Shown in pieces: positions 63,381 through 64,000 of a stretch of 64,000 nt of DNA (the first letter of the stretch is position 1; every line of letters starts with the position of its first letter). The notes under the pieces are model-generated. The model worked only from the letters and a program-made list of their open reading frames with translations, had not been told where the DNA came from and did no database searches. Origin of the DNA: Haemonchus contortus (lineage: Eukaryota > Nematoda > Chromadorea > Rhabditida > Trichostrongylidae); the NCBI GenBank assembly GCA_000469685.2, contig LS997566.1:45991442-46055441 (forward strand), given 5' to 3'. The translations under genes and the position numbers were made by a program.

Positions 63381-63672
63381 GGGCGGAGGTGGTGTAAGGG
63401 CAAGTAGCACACTTCATACACTAACGTGCTCACGGGTTCGAACCCCGGATCGATATCCGTCCAGGCCAACTAGTCTCTCAAGCTCCCCGAGGTCGATTAA
63501 CCGGTACCAGACTCGTTCTGGGAAGGGAAAAACATTGTCTTGTATATTGGCTGATCACCGCAATTCACTGTATAGGCGACATGCGCCGCTACGTTTCTGG
63601 ATGGAAGTAGAATGCGTGGAAGCATCCCTCAGACGGGGTTGATTAACGCCCATAGCCTTCATCAGTTATCCT
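63381..63672 (+). mobile_element. tRNA-headed SINE, near full length
   Basis: GGGCGGA at 63381 can pair with tccgtcc about 75 nt downstream. Box A (ggtggtgtaagggcaagtag) and a perfect box B stem-loop (cgggttcgaaccccg) are present. The body continues gaggtcgattaaccggtacc, ggctgatcaccgcaattcac, ggatggaagtagaatgcg and the tail cagacggggttgattaacgc. Confidence 0.75.
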
Positions 63673-64000
63673 TTATGTGTGGGAAGCTTGGTTAGTTGAG
63701 CAGAACTCCCTATTCTTAATGTAATCAAAAGGTTATCTACACACCACAACTTTAGAATTATTGAGCAATCAGCTTTGATCGATATGGCCTAAAGAACATG
63801 ATATGGTGGAAATACCGTAGCCCTCATACAGTGACTACGGTAATGCTATGATTGGAGACTGATACCGGGGATACGGTAACTTCGATCACCAATAATTTGT
63901 AAGGAAATGGTAACGCAATCGTGAAGGAGCTCATTTTCTCAAAGCATTGCCTACAGGGAAGTACCGAGAAGAGATTGATATACTGAGTGTGTCGGCCATA
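63673..64000. other. window end, nothing recognised
   Basis: Several ctacggta/taccgtag words occur (63805-63885), like those at 27.8-28.2 kb. No gene signals. Confidence 0.35.

Overview
The window reads as a gene-poor stretch of nematode nuclear DNA. The clues are short introns with GTRAGT donors and TTTTCAG-like acceptors, first coding exons that begin just after an acceptor (as in spliced-leader trans-splicing), and very dense small transposons. A strongylid (hookworm-like) host is an inference from the RTE-type reverse transcriptases; nothing in the window fixes the species.

Only two host genes can be assembled from matching splice sites and reading phases. Both are on the minus strand. 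The first (529-1502) is a four-exon gene for a small secreted cysteine-containing protein. The second (32173-37377) is a complete seven-exon, 331-residue rhodopsin-family neuropeptide-receptor-like GPCR. A few isolated exon-like ORFs (12.3, 43.5, 53.7, 58.0 and 61.7 kb) are listed with low confidence because no partner exons were found.

Most of the remainder is mobile DNA. It includes a 2.2 kb Helitron with an amplified minisatellite core (13567-15747); a full-length RTE retrotransposon with an open reading frame and a 20-bp target duplication (54333-57258); an old second RTE fragment (about 50.7-51.7 kb); and a Penelope-like reverse transcriptase relic (17782-18869). There is a mariner with long perfect terminal repeats but a mutated catalytic triad (44352-45624), a decayed mariner (about 11.5-12.2 kb), and Tc1-type MITEs near both ends of the window.

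A tRNA-headed SINE family is present in at least a dozen full or partial copies. One copy has a clear 16-bp target duplication and is split by a foldback element. Several large foldbacks sit between genes and inside GPCR introns, and there is a 0.5 kb GAGAAG hexanucleotide array. The regions between are unique, mildly AT-rich DNA in which I see no convincing genes.

Region by region: 0-1.6 kb MITE end plus secreted-protein gene; 1.6-13.5 kb SINEs, foldback and mariner relic; 13.6-15.7 kb Helitron; 15.7-32.1 kb sparse DNA with the Penelope-like relic, SINEs and palindromes; 32.2-37.4 kb GPCR gene; 37.4-54.3 kb foldback, mariner, hexamer array and RTE relic; 54.3-57.3 kb intact RTE; 57.3-64 kb SINEs and a Tc1-type MITE.
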